From: Ruminiclostridium cellobioparum DSM 1351 = ATCC 15832
GTDB lineage: Bacteria > Bacillota > Clostridia > Acetivibrionales > DSM-1351
Length of the DNA stretch: 64,000 nt
Direction: 5' to 3'
NCBI RefSeq assembly: GCF_000621505.1
Contig: NZ_JHYD01000009.1
Span: forward strand, 62,001 to 126,000
A program made the position numbers and the translations under genes. Numbering within the stretch: the first letter of the stretch is position 1; each line of letters begins with the position of its first letter. The notes beneath the pieces are model-generated. The model was not told where the DNA came from, ran no database searches, and worked only from the letters and a program-made list of their open reading frames with translations. Shown piece by piece: positions 1-10,109 of this stretch.

Positions 1-710
1 TTTCGGAATTCCATTTTAAGCGAATCATAGGTTAACAGCCTGCCGGTGAGCAGTTCGCCAACCCCAAGAATATATTTGATTGCTTCTGTTGCCTGTATGG
101 TTCCGATTATTCCTCCCATTACCCCCAGAACACCGGCCTCCTTGCAGGTCGGCACGGCATTTGCAGGCGGAGGATTCTGGAACACACATCTGTAGCAGGG
201 TCCCTGCCCGGGAACATATGTCATGGTCTGACCTTGAAATCTTATGATACCCGCATGAGAAAAGGGTTTTTGAGTGAGTACGCAGGCATCATTTATTAAA
301 AATTTGGCAGGAAAATTGTCGGTTCCGTCAATAATAAAATCATAGTCCCTGTCATTAATGATATCCTTGATGTTGGAAGAGCTCACCCATTCCTTGTAGG
401 CAGCCACCTCCACATCCGGATTCATTTCGTTTATTGTTTCCCTGCCCGAAATTACTTTCGGCTTTCCCACATCCTTTGTCAGATGTATTATCTGTCTTTG
501 AAGATTGGAGAGCTCAACGGCATCGAAGTCCACAAGTCCGATGGTGCCCACACCTGCCGCAGCCAGAAACATTGCTGCCGGTGCGCCGAGGCCTCCGGTA
601 CCCACAATGAGCACCTTCGACTGGAGCAGCTTCTTCTGCCCCTTAACTCCTACTTCTTTAAGTATGATATGTCTTGAATACCTTTCAAGCTGGTCATTGG
701 AAAAACTCAT
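1..710 (-). CDS. MoeB/ThiF-family E1-like adenylyltransferase (C-terminus outside window)
   Basis: The reading frame starts at an ATG that overlaps the stop of the ThiS-like gene (ATGA) and runs off the left edge, leaving about 236 residues. It begins with the family hallmark LERYSRHIILKEVGVKGQ. Next are the nucleotide-binding GTGGLGAP, the DNLQRQ-type motif (SNLQRQIIH), a DGTDNF motif and the first zinc CxxC in PCYRCVF. The PTCKEAGVLG segment carries the conserved cysteine region; the second CxxC would lie beyond the edge. Such enzymes adenylate the C-terminal Gly of a ThiS/MoaD-type carrier so that sulfide can form a thiocarboxylate. Translational coupling to the carrier gene makes that carrier the obvious substrate. 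The setting in a sulfate assimilation operon suggests cysteine or homocysteine synthesis rather than thiamin or molybdopterin, but this is inference. Confidence 0.9.
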   Translation of the reverse strand, partial: MSFSNDQLERYSRHIILKEVGVKGQKKLLQSKVLIVGTGGLGAPAAMFLAAAGVGTIGLVDFDAVELSNLQRQIIHLTKDVGKPKVISGRETINEMNPDVEVAAYKEWVSSSNIKDIINDRDYDFIIDGTDNFPAKFLINDACVLTQKPFSHAGIIRFQGQTMTYVPGQGPCYRCVFQNPPPANAVPTCKEAGVLGVMGGIIGTIQATEAIKYILGVGELLTGRLLTYDSLKMEFR

Positions 711-922
711 AATTCCGCGGCTCCTCCCCCCATGAAGTAAAGGAATTCAACAACATCTCCGTCCTTTACCGGCAATGTTTCAAAATCATCTCTGCTTACA
801 AATTCGTCGTTGATCTGCACCGTCACATAGTCCTGCATTTCTACATTCTGAAAGCCAAGCAGTCCTTTTACAGTTAATTCCTTTTCAAGCACTACTTCTT
901 TTCCGTTCACTTTAATTTTCAT
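707..922 (-). CDS. ThiS/MoaD-like sulfur carrier protein with residues after the Gly-Gly
   Basis: This is a 71-residue ubiquitin-fold carrier. The start at 922 (MKIKVNGKEV) is chosen because a strong GAGGGGG site lies seven bases upstream; the longer frame to 952 has no such site. The body (VKGLLGFQ, VTVQINDEFV, LPVKDGDVVEFLYFMGGG) is ThiS-like. The unusual point is the end: MGGG is followed by AAEL instead of stopping at Gly-Gly. Carriers of this type must be trimmed by a JAMM/Mov34 protease before an E1 can adenylate them. That is known for the Wolinella HcyS system and for actinobacterial CysO. The E1-like gene overlaps its stop. A protease gene is not in the window and could lie just left of it. 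Confidence 0.85.
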   Translation of the reverse strand: MKIKVNGKEVVLEKELTVKGLLGFQNVEMQDYVTVQINDEFVSRDDFETLPVKDGDVVEFLYFMGGGAAEL

Positions 923-957
923 AAAATACCCCCTCTTAATTAATTTAAACATACTTT

Positions 958-2766
958 TTATATATAATAGTCCAGTATGATTTCCTGTTGTTTTAACAAA
1001 TCACATATGGAATCCACAGTGCTGTCAAGTGACCTGCCGGTGCTTATATTGCTGTCGGGCTTGAAGCTGTTGAAGGGCGATTGGCCTACATTGACTATTA
1101 TTATTTCATTAGGCTGGTTCAATAATTTAAGTTTTTCAGCTTCATAATCATCCAGGTCGAATACCGAGGTGATAAAAATCTGTCCGGCATCTGTGAATAT
1201 TCTTGCCAGTTCGCCTATCTGCCTGATCTGGCTGTCCCTTGCCTGAAAATCGGTGGAACTATCTGCCGCAAGTCCGTTCAGCAAACTGGATACTCCCAGA
1301 TAATAAGCCTTATAGTTTCTTTTGAAGAGTCTGTCCTCCAGATTCTTTCCAATGTCCCGGATTGCTTTTTCGTTTTCTTCACTTCCCGAGGTTATAACAA
1401 TAAACTTGGACTTGTGTCCATATATCTCTTCTCTGTCGGCAGCCGGAATAAGACCCTTTTCCCAGAGATATTCCCTGTCCCTGATATGTTCAACAAGACT
1501 GTTGTCACTGTCGGGTACGCCCTCAAGAATTATTCCGCCTCCTGAAATTTCATAATTGTCTACTATAACAAATCTCCCGGTCAGCTCTATATCCGAGATT
1601 GCATCAAAAGCAATCGGCTTGGCTGTTTCCAGAATACATTCGGCAACATCATGTCTTTCAACCTGATCCTTGAAGGTATCGATGTTAAGTTCCGCAGCAT
1701 CAATAATATTTAAGATTTCAACCAGCTTTACGGCTATTCTCATTGTGCCTATCTTCAATTTATAATTCTTGTTTTTTATCAAAGGCACATGTCCGACCCA
1801 GAATATATTGACTCTGAAGCGTGAACTTAGAACAGGCTGCGTTTCACCAGCCTTGACCATCAGCTCTCCCGGCTTTATGTATATCTGTGTTTTCAGTGTA
1901 AAGCCCACGGCCTGGTCGGCATATGCAGTATGGGCAGGAGCGGTATTAAAGCCTTCAACACTGTTTATGACACTTCTCTTTTTGGACGGCAGAAATACAA
2001 CCTCGTCACCGGTTTTTACAGTTCCGCTCAGCACGGTACCTGCAACGATTCTCCTGTCGTCATTCTCCTCGGTAAACTTGTAAATGTCCTGTACCGGCAT
2101 ACGGAAGGGAAGCTGCCGGTTCTCCTTTTTGTTCGCAAAGCCGTCAAGCTGCTCCAGAACGGTGGGACCCTCATACCACAGAGTGTTTGCAGACTTTCCT
2201 GCAACATTGTCTCCGTTAAAGGCACTTATTGGTATAAAGTTAATGGGCTTGATGTTTATTTTATCAAGAAACTCGGTAAATTCCGACTTTATCGAATTGA
2301 ATATGTTATTGTCAAAGTCCACCAGATCCATCTTGTTTACAAGCACAACAACCTGCTTTATGCCAAGCATTGAAACAATATGCCCATGACGCTTGGAATT
2401 CTCCCTTATACCTTCCTTTGCATCAATGACCAGGAGTGCCGCTTCGGCTCTTGATGCACCGGTTACCATGTTTTTGAGGAATTCAATGTGCCCGGGTGCA
2501 TCGATAATGATGTAATCCCTCTTTCCGGTTTTAAAGAAACACCGTGCGGTATCAATGGTGATGCCCTGTGCCTGTTCGTCCTTGAGAGCATCCAGCAGGA
2601 AGGCATATTCAAAGGGTCTCGAGTTCTTTTTGCAGTATTCCTTGACCGATTCCAGCTTTCCTTCGGGCAGTGAACCGGTATCGGCAAGAAGCCTTCCTAT
2701 TACGGTACTTTTACCGTGATCCACATGTCCTACGATTACTATGTTCATCTGTTCTCTGTTGTCCAT
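958..2766 (-). CDS. cysN: Sulfate adenylyltransferase GTPase subunit CysN with a degenerate APS-kinase-like C-terminal domain
   Basis: A 602-residue protein. Residues 1-430 are an EF-Tu-like GTPase: P-loop GHVDHGKST near residue 13, [15 protein letters not shown], followed by beta-barrel domains. CysN hydrolyses GTP to drive APS formation by CysD. Residues 450-602 align by eye with CysC (APS kinase): KFIVIT at the start, then [14 protein letters not shown] and an FITSV strand. However, the expected GxxxxGKS/T P-loop is replaced by [10 protein letters not shown] and the DGDN-type motif is missing. The kinase half therefore looks inactive, which fits the iron-sulfur APS reductase encoded nearby: no PAPS would be needed. 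The gene begins immediately after the cysD stop codon. Confidence 0.93.
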   Translation of the reverse strand: MDNREQMNIVIVGHVDHGKSTVIGRLLADTGSLPEGKLESVKEYCKKNSRPFEYAFLLDALKDEQAQGITIDTARCFFKTGKRDYIIIDAPGHIEFLKNMVTGASRAEAALLVIDAKEGIRENSKRHGHIVSMLGIKQVVVLVNKMDLVDFDNNIFNSIKSEFTEFLDKINIKPINFIPISAFNGDNVAGKSANTLWYEGPTVLEQLDGFANKKENRQLPFRMPVQDIYKFTEENDDRRIVAGTVLSGTVKTGDEVVFLPSKKRSVINSVEGFNTAPAHTAYADQAVGFTLKTQIYIKPGELMVKAGETQPVLSSRFRVNIFWVGHVPLIKNKNYKLKIGTMRIAVKLVEILNIIDAAELNIDTFKDQVERHDVAECILETAKPIAFDAISDIELTGRFVIVDNYEISGGGIILEGVPDSDNSLVEHIRDREYLWEKGLIPAADREEIYGHKSKFIVITSGSEENEKAIRDIGKNLEDRLFKRNYKAYYLGVSSLLNGLAADSSTDFQARDSQIRQIGELARIFTDAGQIFITSVFDLDDYEAEKLKLLNQPNEIIIVNVGQSPFNSFKPDSNISTGRSLDSTVDSICDLLKQQEIILDYYI

Positions 2767-3648
2767 TTACATGTAACCCCCTCTGCGAAGTGTCTCAAGT
2801 CCTCCCCCGTCGTCCTTGTCCTGGGCGCGTCCTGATCTTTCGGCTATGTTTGCAAACTTGCCGCTTTTTAATTCCTCTATGATTTCACCCACATTCTTTG
2901 ATGTGGATTCAACCGGTGTTGTGCATGGATAGCAGCCCAGAGACCTGTATCGTTTTCCATCCCCCTGGTCAAAATAAAGGGAGGTTATGGGTATGTTTTC
3001 ACGTTCAATGTATTCCCATATGTTCAATTCGGTCCAATCCAGCAGCGGATGAATTCTTATATGTGTTCCGGGAGCAAAGTCGGTTTTAAATTGATTCCAG
3101 AATTCAGGCGGCTGATCTCCTACATCCCAGTCATTTTCCCTGTCCCTTGGAGAAAAATATCTTTCCTTGGAGCGGCTGCCTTCTTCATCGGCTCTCACTC
3201 CTACAATGACACCGGTATACTTCTCCCTGTTACTGTCAGGCACATATTTACCTGTCTTATGATCCATTATGTACCTGTTCCACTCACCCGACAGGGTGTT
3301 TTTCAAGGCTTCGGATTTAAGTGACTGGCAGCAGGCTATCCTGTCCACTTTCCCGTCGGGGAAGGTTTTCTTTTGTGCCAGGGCTTCGGAATTTTCACCG
3401 TAAACCATGGTCAGCTTCCACTTTAAAGCCAGATCATCCCTGTATTCAATCATTTCAGGGATTTTATAATGGGTATCAATGTGCACCAGAGGTATGGGCA
3501 CATGTCCGAAAAATGCCTTCCTTGCCAGCCACAATAGAACCGTACTGTCCTTGCCTATAGACCACAGCATACAGATGTTTTTAAATTCCCTGTAAGCTTC
3601 TCTGAGTATGTGAACACTCTGTGCTTCCAATTTATCCAAATGATTCAT
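2767..3648 (-). CDS. cysD: Sulfate adenylyltransferase small subunit CysD
   Basis: A 293-residue ATP sulfurylase catalytic subunit, of normal length. It has the PP-loop motif [17 protein letters not shown] near residue 31, [20 protein letters not shown], and the C-terminal SGRAQDKD that is typical of CysD. With CysN it converts sulfate and ATP to APS. It abuts cysN on the left and lies 52 bases after cysH. Its ribosome site (GGAGGTTAAGCT before ATG) lies inside a copy of the dispersed hairpin repeat at 3649-3700, which fills almost the whole gap to cysH. Confidence 0.95.
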   Translation of the reverse strand: MNHLDKLEAQSVHILREAYREFKNICMLWSIGKDSTVLLWLARKAFFGHVPIPLVHIDTHYKIPEMIEYRDDLALKWKLTMVYGENSEALAQKKTFPDGKVDRIACCQSLKSEALKNTLSGEWNRYIMDHKTGKYVPDSNREKYTGVIVGVRADEEGSRSKERYFSPRDRENDWDVGDQPPEFWNQFKTDFAPGTHIRIHPLLDWTELNIWEYIERENIPITSLYFDQGDGKRYRSLGCYPCTTPVESTSKNVGEIIEELKSGKFANIAERSGRAQDKDDGGGLETLRRGGYM

Positions 3649-3700
3649 AGCTTAACCTCCGCAATTTTATATTTATGGCTTTGAGCCGCACAGCCGCCTG
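3649..3700 (-). repeat. Shine-Dalgarno-bearing hairpin repeat, copy A (before cysD)
   Basis: Read on the minus strand this has a GCGGCTGTGCGGCTCAAAG segment, then AGCCATAAAT, then GGAGGTTA just before the cysD ATG. It matches the element before cysA, the CBS gene, the aldo/keto reductase gene and sodA. The second small hairpin (AGCCAT...ATGGCTT) is incomplete in this copy. Confidence 0.6.
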
Positions 3701-4417
3701 TCAGGCCGGAGCATGACCGCCCAAATGCAGACCGCATTCCTTCTTGTCGGGATCCTCCCACCACCACCGGCCGCTGCGTACATCCTGACCCGGCTGCACC
3801 GCTCTTGTACAGGGCTGGCACCCTATGCTGCGGAAACCTGTGCTGTACAGATGGCTGTAAGGAATGTTATTTGCTTTTATGTATGCCCAAACCTCCTCTT
3901 CACTCCAGTGCACTATGGGATTGATCTTGTATATGGAATTACCCTCATCCCATTCAAAGATTTCCATATCCTGCCGGGTGGGCGACTGTTCTCTCCTCAA
4001 ACCGCAGATCCATCCGTCAACGGTGCTCAGAACTCTCTTCAGAGGTTTTACCTTTCTTATATCACAGCATTTTTTTCTCAGTTCCACACTTTCATAAAAG
4101 AAATTTGGTCCCAGTCTGGATACCAATTCCTCAATATCCTTGCTTTCAGGAGCATAAACTTCATAATTGAACTTGTACCTGAGCATGGTCTGTTCCATGA
4201 GATCATAGGTCTTTTGAAAGTGTCTGCCGGTATCGATTACAAATATCCTCGCACCGGGGTCAACCTGCAAAAGCATATGTGTCAGTACCTGATCTTCTAT
4301 GGAAAGACTTGATGCCAATGCTATTTTTGAAACACCAAGGTTTTCTACTGCGTAACTGATGACCTCTTCAGGTTTGGCATATCTGCCGTTCAGTGCTTTA
4401 AGCTCCAATTGTTCCAT
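3701..4417 (-). CDS. cysH: Assimilatory APS reductase (iron-sulfur type)
   Basis: A 238-residue phosphoadenylyl/adenylyl-sulfate reductase. After a PP-loop fold (ASSLSIEDQVLTHML, FVIDTGRHF) it carries the paired cysteines KKCCDIRK and a later GCQPCTRAV. These are the four ligands of the [4Fe-4S] cluster that marks APS-using enzymes. The C-terminal KKECGLH carries the redox cysteine that forms the thiosulfonate with the sulfite group. It reduces APS to sulfite, so PAPS is probably not made here; this agrees with the broken kinase domain on CysN. It lies upstream of cysD in the same direction. Confidence 0.94.
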   Translation of the reverse strand: MEQLELKALNGRYAKPEEVISYAVENLGVSKIALASSLSIEDQVLTHMLLQVDPGARIFVIDTGRHFQKTYDLMEQTMLRYKFNYEVYAPESKDIEELVSRLGPNFFYESVELRKKCCDIRKVKPLKRVLSTVDGWICGLRREQSPTRQDMEIFEWDEGNSIYKINPIVHWSEEEVWAYIKANNIPYSHLYSTGFRSIGCQPCTRAVQPGQDVRSGRWWWEDPDKKECGLHLGGHAPA

Positions 4418-4463
4418 GTTTATAACCCCTTCCGCTTTCTATTAACAAATTTATATTAACTGA

Positions 4464-5663
4464 TTATATTAACTTCTTGTTTTCCAGCAGGTTTTCCAGT
4501 ACAAGGGCTGCAGCTCCCACAGAAATTGCATTTTCATTGAAATAGCCCCCATTGCTGAAAAACAGCTTTCCTGCTCCGTGAGTCCTGATTTTATCCAACG
4601 CGGTTTCGGTGCATTTTTCATAGAAAAGCCCGGAGTGTTTTATCAGGGGACCGCTTAAAATAACTATACCGGGATTGAGCAGTTTAATCAGATTTGCCAG
4701 TCCGACCCCCATTATTTCAGCCCCTTCGATAATGACCTGCCGGGCTGAACTGTCATTGCTTTCAGCTGCTTTGCAGATATCTATATATGAATATTTATCC
4801 TGCAGCTCCTGGGCAGCACTTTTTTTACATTCCCTGAATCTTTCGGCAATGGAATAAATTGAGGAGTACGTTTCAATGCACCCCCTGTTGCCGCAGGAAC
4901 ATTTCTCGCCGTTAAGGTCGATTATCATATGTGCAAATGCATCTTCGGAGTCATTTATATTCCTGACAAAAACTCCAGAGGATATCAAGCCCGTTCTGAT
5001 GCCCACCCCGCAATTGATATATATGACGTTTTTAATGCCCTTGCCTATTCCAAAACAGGTCTCGGCCAGCACCGCAGCATTGGCGCCATTGTCAATTACC
5101 ACCGGAATCTCAAGCCGTTTTTCAAATATGGATTTGAGGTGAATATTCTCCCAGCCCGGAGCCTCAAAATTTTCAGGATTTAATACAACACCGCTGTTTC
5201 TGTCCAACGGGCCTACAGTTCCGATGCCCATCCCGATAATACTGCCGTTTTGCCTGATGATTTTTTCCTGGACCTCCCTGATCCAGCTCAAAATAATACT
5301 TAGCGTCAACTTGGGAGTGGAATTGCCGTTCATTTCAAATCTATACTTTTTTACCGGCTGCATCTTCAGGTTGGTCAATACAACCTGTGTATAGGTTCTT
5401 GATATGTCAATGCCGATAAGATAGTACTTCCTGGAGTCTATGTCATATAGAACAGGCTTCCTGCCTCCGGTGGATTCTCCGATTTCCGAACCGGCAATCA
5501 GCTTTAACTCCTCCAGAGGCTGCATCATTCTGCTGAGACTGGTCAGCTTTAAACCCGAAAGTTCGGACAGGACACTTTTTGTTAAAGCCTGGTCATGCAA
5601 AATCAAACTTAAGATTTTTTTGGATTCCAAAGTTAATCCGCTGAAAATATTGCTCCTGTTCAT
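4464..5663 (-). CDS. ROK-family transcriptional regulator
   Basis: A 399-residue protein with an N-terminal MarR-like winged helix (residues about 10-70, ALTKSVLSELSGLKLTSLSR). A ROK sugar-kinase-like domain follows, with a GIDISRTYTQVVL phosphate-binding segment and the zinc motif CSCGNRGCIET. The start at 5663 is preferred because GGTGGG lies just upstream. Proteins of this family repress sugar or amino-sugar genes. This one lies between cysA and cysH, all on the same strand, which is an odd place for a sugar-type regulator. It may sense sulfated sugars or may simply be a passenger; the sequence does not decide. Confidence 0.88.
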   Translation of the reverse strand: MNRSNIFSGLTLESKKILSLILHDQALTKSVLSELSGLKLTSLSRMMQPLEELKLIAGSEIGESTGGRKPVLYDIDSRKYYLIGIDISRTYTQVVLTNLKMQPVKKYRFEMNGNSTPKLTLSIILSWIREVQEKIIRQNGSIIGMGIGTVGPLDRNSGVVLNPENFEAPGWENIHLKSIFEKRLEIPVVIDNGANAAVLAETCFGIGKGIKNVIYINCGVGIRTGLISSGVFVRNINDSEDAFAHMIIDLNGEKCSCGNRGCIETYSSIYSIAERFRECKKSAAQELQDKYSYIDICKAAESNDSSARQVIIEGAEIMGVGLANLIKLLNPGIVILSGPLIKHSGLFYEKCTETALDKIRTHGAGKLFFSNGGYFNENAISVGAAALVLENLLENKKLI

Positions 5664-5714
5664 AATTCCCACCAACTTCTTACCAATTTAGTCAAAAGTA
5701 TACAAAAAAATATT

Positions 5715-6788
5715 TCAGATAATATAGTCCTCGGGTATAAATACTCTGAAATCCTTGGGCTTGACGTAGACTGTCTGCTTTTCCCTCAACATCAGCTTTT
5801 TATAGATTTCCTTGCTGATTTCAGCCTCTATATATTCACCTGTATCAATTCTTTTCATCTCAAGATTTACGATTGGTCCAACAGCCCTTATAAAGATGAT
5901 ATTTGCAGCAATAAACCCGTTTTCTCCGGCTTCCAGGCTTATTTCCATATCATGGGGACGTATGTAGCTCACAACATTTCTGTCGGCGGTTTCGGTATGC
6001 TCCGGTGCATCAAGCTTTAAGGAGCCCAGTTCGATCTTTCCGTTGTGCACCCTGCCGTGAAACAGGTTGACGTTACCAAGGAAATTATAGACAAAAGGAT
6101 TGGCAGGGTTGTCGTATACTTCCTCTGGAGTCCCTATCTGCTCAATTTTTCCCTGATTCAGAATGACGATCCTGTCGGCCACATCAAGTGCTTCCTCCTG
6201 ATCATGTGTAACAAAAACACTTGTGATGGGATATTCATCATGCAGCTTTCTGAGCCACCTTCTGAGATCCTTTCTCACTTTTGCATCAAGGGCTCCGAAG
6301 GGTTCGTCCAGCAGCAGGACTTTGGGTTCGACAGCCAAAGCCCTTGCAAGTGCAATCCTCTGTCTCTGTCCTCCTGAAAGCTGAGCAGGGTAACGTTTTG
6401 CCAGTTCTTCCATTTTTACAAGGGCCAGCAGTTCATGCACCTTCTTTTCAATGGCTTCCTTGCCCGGCCTCAGTTTGGAGGGCCTGACCTTCAAACCGAA
6501 GGCAATATTTTCAAAAACCGTCATGTGTTTGAATAGCGCATAATGCTGAAATACAAAACCCACTTTTCTGTCCTGGGTACTTTTACCGGTATTATCCTCA
6601 CCGTCAAATATGATGCTGCCCTGATCCGAGGTTTCCAGACCGGCAATGATTCTGAGCAGTGTTGTTTTCCCCGAACCAGACGGTCCTAGTAGAGCTACAA
6701 GTTCACCGGTGTTGATTTTCAGATCAATATTACTGAGCGCTTTAAAGGAATCAAAAGACTTTGTAATATTGGAAATTTCAATACTCAT
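5715..6788 (-). CDS. cysA: Sulfate/thiosulfate ABC transporter ATP-binding protein CysA
   Basis: A 357-residue ABC ATPase with Walker [10 protein letters not shown], signature [16 protein letters not shown], Walker [16 protein letters not shown], and a C-terminal TOBE-like domain ([11 protein letters not shown]) as in CysA. The start at 6788 is chosen because GGAGGTTAAT stands directly before it. That ribosome site is the last part of a dispersed repeat that separates cysA from cysW by 217 bases. It powers uptake through CysT and CysW. Confidence 0.95.
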   Translation of the reverse strand: MSIEISNITKSFDSFKALSNIDLKINTGELVALLGPSGSGKTTLLRIIAGLETSDQGSIIFDGEDNTGKSTQDRKVGFVFQHYALFKHMTVFENIAFGLKVRPSKLRPGKEAIEKKVHELLALVKMEELAKRYPAQLSGGQRQRIALARALAVEPKVLLLDEPFGALDAKVRKDLRRWLRKLHDEYPITSVFVTHDQEEALDVADRIVILNQGKIEQIGTPEEVYDNPANPFVYNFLGNVNLFHGRVHNGKIELGSLKLDAPEHTETADRNVVSYIRPHDMEISLEAGENGFIAANIIFIRAVGPIVNLEMKRIDTGEYIEAEISKEIYKKLMLREKQTVYVKPKDFRVFIPEDYII

Positions 6789-7005
6789 ATTAACCTCCAT
6801 GAGCCGCATTGCGGCCACAAAATGTACTGAAAACCTATATCCTTTATCGCAATGTGGCGAATAAAGGAGGTTAATTGGCCATGTGCGCTTTCAAAGTATT
6901 GCTAAAATACTTTGAATATTTCGCACGGCCATAAATTCACAGGTTAGTTTGGAAGACAAACGCAAGTGAAGTCTTTCAAGCTAACCTCCCAAGCCATGTT
7001 ATGGC
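6789..7005 (-). repeat. Shine-Dalgarno-bearing hairpin repeat, long copy B (between cysW and cysA)
   Basis: The whole 217-base gap between cysW and cysA is made of repeat modules. On the minus strand: AGCCATAACATGGCTT; GGGAGGTTAGCTTGAAAGAC and a GTCTTCC partner that close a hairpin; a perfect hairpin built on TTCAAAGTATT and AATACTTTGAA (6892-6919); then GCACATGGCCAATTAACC and TTTATTCGCC; then GGCCGCAATGCGGCTCA and GGAGGTTAAT before the cysA ATG. The first modules recur at 63.6-63.7 kb and the later ones at 27.6-27.8 kb. Confidence 0.7.
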
Positions 7006-7884
7006 TTATTTAAACTGCTGTTTGATTTTCCAGTCCGAAATATTCTTAATAATCAAATTGATAATGGCTATAACAGTCAAAAGTGATGCTACGGCAAAAG
7101 CAGCCGAAAATTTATACTCGTTATACAGGATCTCAACATGAAGTGGTACTGTATTGGTCAGGCCTCTGATATGTCCGGATACAACCGAAACAGCTCCGAA
7201 TTCGCCTGCAGCTCTTGCAGCGGTCAGCATTACGCCGTATAGCAGCGCCCACTTGATGTTTGGCAGAGTTATGAGCCAAAAGGTCTTAAAGCCGCTGGCT
7301 CCCAGTGTCAGTGCAGCCTCTTCCTCCGCTGTTCCCTGGGATTCCATGAGGGGTATCAGCTCTCTTGCAACAAAAGGCAGTGTGACAAATAATGTTGCAA
7401 GAATGATTCCGGGTGGTGCAAAAATTATCTTTAAGCCAAGTTCATTCAGAAGGCCTGCCAGAATACCGTGGCTGGTACTGAACAGCAGTACGAATATCAA
7501 ACCCGCAACCACCGGTGATATGGCAAAGGGCAAATCTATTATGGTTACCAGCAGATTTTTGCCCTTGAACTTAAACTTTGCAACAGCCCATGCCGCTACC
7601 AATCCGAATACTGTATTTACCGGTACAACAATTGCAATTGTGAGCAAGGTGAGTTTTATAGCTGCCAGAGCAATAGGATCACTTATAGCGGCAAAGTAAA
7701 CCCCCGCCCCCTGTTCAAAGGCTTTTACAAAAACCGATATGAGAGGTATCAGCAGCATGACGGTGAAGAATAGTAATGCAATTGCTGTCAGCACTATTCG
7801 AACAGCCTTTGAATCCCCCGAAGCTTTTTTCTCCTGCCCGGGTTTATTTGAAGTTTGTAAATTTATAGGAATACTACCTGACAT
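7006..7884 (-). CDS. cysW: Sulfate ABC transporter permease CysW
   Basis: A 292-residue inner-membrane permease with about six hydrophobic segments. The EAA-type loop is EEEAALTLGASGFKTFWLIT, and the CysW-like segment GEFGAVSVVSGHIRGLTNT follows. It pairs with CysT to form the sulfate channel. It starts 57 bases after cysT and is followed by the repeat-filled gap before cysA. Confidence 0.94.
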   Translation of the reverse strand: MSGSIPINLQTSNKPGQEKKASGDSKAVRIVLTAIALLFFTVMLLIPLISVFVKAFEQGAGVYFAAISDPIALAAIKLTLLTIAIVVPVNTVFGLVAAWAVAKFKFKGKNLLVTIIDLPFAISPVVAGLIFVLLFSTSHGILAGLLNELGLKIIFAPPGIILATLFVTLPFVARELIPLMESQGTAEEEAALTLGASGFKTFWLITLPNIKWALLYGVMLTAARAAGEFGAVSVVSGHIRGLTNTVPLHVEILYNEYKFSAAFAVASLLTVIAIINLIIKNISDWKIKQQFK

Positions 7885-7941
7885 AGGACCTCCATATTAA
7901 AAAATAAATAATTAGCAGCCTGAGTCCTTCAAACAAATTTA

Positions 7942-8790
7942 TCAAGTCTTGTGCCTGTTACTTGCCCACAATTGAAACAGATTTATAACCAGAAGCATCA
8001 GAAAGGAGATAATGAGCATAATGGCAGCAACAGCTGTTCCTCCGGCATAATCATACTGTTCAAGCTTTGTTCTGATCAGCAGAGGAGTTATTTCGGTTCT
8101 CATTGGCATATTCCCCGAGATAAAGACTACCGAACCATACTCACCCAGAGCTCTGGCAAAGGAAAGTGCAAAACCCGTAATCAACGCCGGCAGCAGCTCC
8201 GGAATAATTATTTTCCGAAAGGCCTGGAATCTGCTTGCACCAAGACAGGCCGCAGCCTCCTCAACTTCGGTATCAATGCCGTGCAAAACCGGCTGGACTG
8301 TTCTGACTACAAAGGGAAAGCTTATGAATACCAAAGCAATGGTTATTCCCAGTGGTGTATAGGAGATTTTTATACCCAGCGGTTCAAAGAGTCTGCCTAT
8401 CCACCCGTTGGGAGAATACAGGGTTGTCAGAGATATGCCTGCAACAGCCGTGGGCAGGGCAAAGGGTAAATCTATCAGACCATCTATAATCTTTTTGCCG
8501 GGGAAAGTGTATCTTTCCAGTACCCAGGCCAGTAAAAGACCGAAAACGGCATTTACAAGTGCTGCCAGAAATGAAGTACCAAAGGATATCTTCAGTGATG
8601 CAAGTACTCTTTCGCTGGTGGCTATTTCCCAGAAGCTTCTCAGTCCAAGGCTGGAGCTGTTGATAAATACCATGGAAACAGGAATCATTACCAGCAGGGT
8701 TATGTAAAAAAGTGTCACTCCCATGGTCAGCCCGAATCCGGGTATTACGCTTTGCTGCCGAAATTTCAACGGTTTAACTGCCAGATTCAT
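7942..8790 (-). CDS. cysT: Sulfate ABC transporter permease CysT (CysU)
   Basis: A 282-residue permease. The motifs [21 protein letters not shown] (EAA loop) and [14 protein letters not shown] are typical of CysT. It has six predicted membrane spans. It lies 17 bases after the binding-protein gene and 57 bases before cysW, in a cysPTWA order on the minus strand. Confidence 0.94.
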   Translation of the reverse strand: MNLAVKPLKFRQQSVIPGFGLTMGVTLFYITLLVMIPVSMVFINSSSLGLRSFWEIATSERVLASLKISFGTSFLAALVNAVFGLLLAWVLERYTFPGKKIIDGLIDLPFALPTAVAGISLTTLYSPNGWIGRLFEPLGIKISYTPLGITIALVFISFPFVVRTVQPVLHGIDTEVEEAAACLGASRFQAFRKIIIPELLPALITGFALSFARALGEYGSVVFISGNMPMRTEITPLLIRTKLEQYDYAGGTAVAAIMLIISFLMLLVINLFQLWASNRHKT

Positions 8791-8807
8791 GAATTCACCT
8801 CTGATTT

Positions 8808-9899
8808 TTATTTTTTAACGTAAATCTGATCAAATACTCCACCATCATCGAAGTGCTCTTTCTGTGCCTTTGTCCAGCCTCCAAACTCTTCGTCGATGGT
8901 AAATAAATTTATCTGAGGGAACTGATTTTCATACTTCTTTGCTATGGTTTCATTTCTCGGTCTGTAATAGTTTTTTGCAGCGATTTCCTGTCCCTCATCG
9001 CTGTATAGGTATTCCAGATATGCTTCGGCAACCTTTCTGGTTCCCTTTTTATCAACTACCGAATCAACTACAGAAACCGGCGGCTCGGCAAGTATGCTTA
9101 CAGATGGAACAACTATTTCAAATTTGTCTTTTCCAAGCTCATTTATTGAGAGAAATGCTTCGTTTTCCCAGGCAATCAGAACATCGCCAAGTCCGCGTTC
9201 AACAAAGGTGGTAGTGGCACCGCGTGCGCCTGAATCCAGTACCGGAACATTTGCAAAGAGAGCTTTTACAAACTCCTTTGCCTTCTCCTGGTCATTATTG
9301 TTCTGTTTCAGGGAATATCCCCAGGCTGCAAGATAGTTCCAGCGTGCCCCACCCGAGGTTTTTGGGTTGGGAGTTATTACCTGGATTCCCGGCTTGACTA
9401 GGTCATCCCAGTCTTTTATATTTTTTGGGTTTCCTTTTCTGACAAGGAATACTATGGTTGAAGTGTAAGGTGTTGAATTGTTTGGCAGACGCTTTTGCCA
9501 TTCCTTGTTTATCAGTTCTTTGTTGGTATTGATGGAATCAATGTCATATGCCAGCGCCAGTGTGACCACATCCGCTTCATTTCCGTCAATAACCGTTCTG
9601 GCCTGACTCCCTGATCCTCCGTGAGACTGCTGGACTGTGACATCCTGTCCCGTTTTATCCTTCCAGTATTTAACGAACGCTTCATTGTATGCCTGGTATA
9701 ATTCACGGGTGGGGTCGTAGGAAACATTTAATAGTGTGACCGATTTACTGCTGTCGGCACTGCTTACAGATGCCGCGTTACCGGATGCCGATGATGCTGA
9801 TGCAGTATTTGAGCTGTCTCCGCAGCCGGCCAAAACCGATGTAGATAATATCAGACTTAAAATCACCAATGCAACCCTTGTCAACTTTCTTTTTGCCAT
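8808..9899 (-). CDS. cysP: Sulfate-binding lipoprotein (CysP/Sbp)
   Basis: A 363-residue extracytoplasmic solute-binding protein. The N-terminus is a lipoprotein signal with lipobox LAGC near residue 25, followed by a Ser/Ala/Asn-rich linker. The mature part shows Sbp motifs: [31 protein letters not shown], and [18 protein letters not shown]. It delivers sulfate or thiosulfate to CysTWA. It is the first gene of the transport operon and has a clear promoter at 10110-10138. Confidence 0.95.
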   Translation of the reverse strand: MAKRKLTRVALVILSLILSTSVLAGCGDSSNTASASSASGNAASVSSADSSKSVTLLNVSYDPTRELYQAYNEAFVKYWKDKTGQDVTVQQSHGGSGSQARTVIDGNEADVVTLALAYDIDSINTNKELINKEWQKRLPNNSTPYTSTIVFLVRKGNPKNIKDWDDLVKPGIQVITPNPKTSGGARWNYLAAWGYSLKQNNNDQEKAKEFVKALFANVPVLDSGARGATTTFVERGLGDVLIAWENEAFLSINELGKDKFEIVVPSVSILAEPPVSVVDSVVDKKGTRKVAEAYLEYLYSDEGQEIAAKNYYRPRNETIAKKYENQFPQINLFTIDEEFGGWTKAQKEHFDDGGVFDQIYVKK

Positions 9900-10004
9900 A
9901 ACTGTTCTCTCCTTTTCTATTTAGGCATGATTAAGCAATAACTTTCACATTTTAAGACCGTTATTTTCTGCCATACTGTTTAAACATAGCTTATTACCTT
10001 ATAT

Positions 10005-10025
10005 TAGTATTCATATAGTATTAAT
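10005..10025 (-). promoter_or_regulatory. Candidate sulfur-regulon operator upstream of cysP
   Basis: The plus strand reads TAGTATTCATATAGTATTAA. It resembles the palindrome before the K2 gene (25658-25681) and the box before cysK (26891-26910), which all share TAGTATTC followed by TAT. It lies in the leader between the promoter and cysP. The binding factor is unknown; an Rrf2-type CymR regulator is my inference. Confidence 0.4.
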
Positions 10026-10109
10026 ATGTTATGATCTAAAAAAATAATAACCTAACAATACAGCGTCAAATTATTCATATCATTCTTATATGTTTAATAA
10101 GTTATTGAA

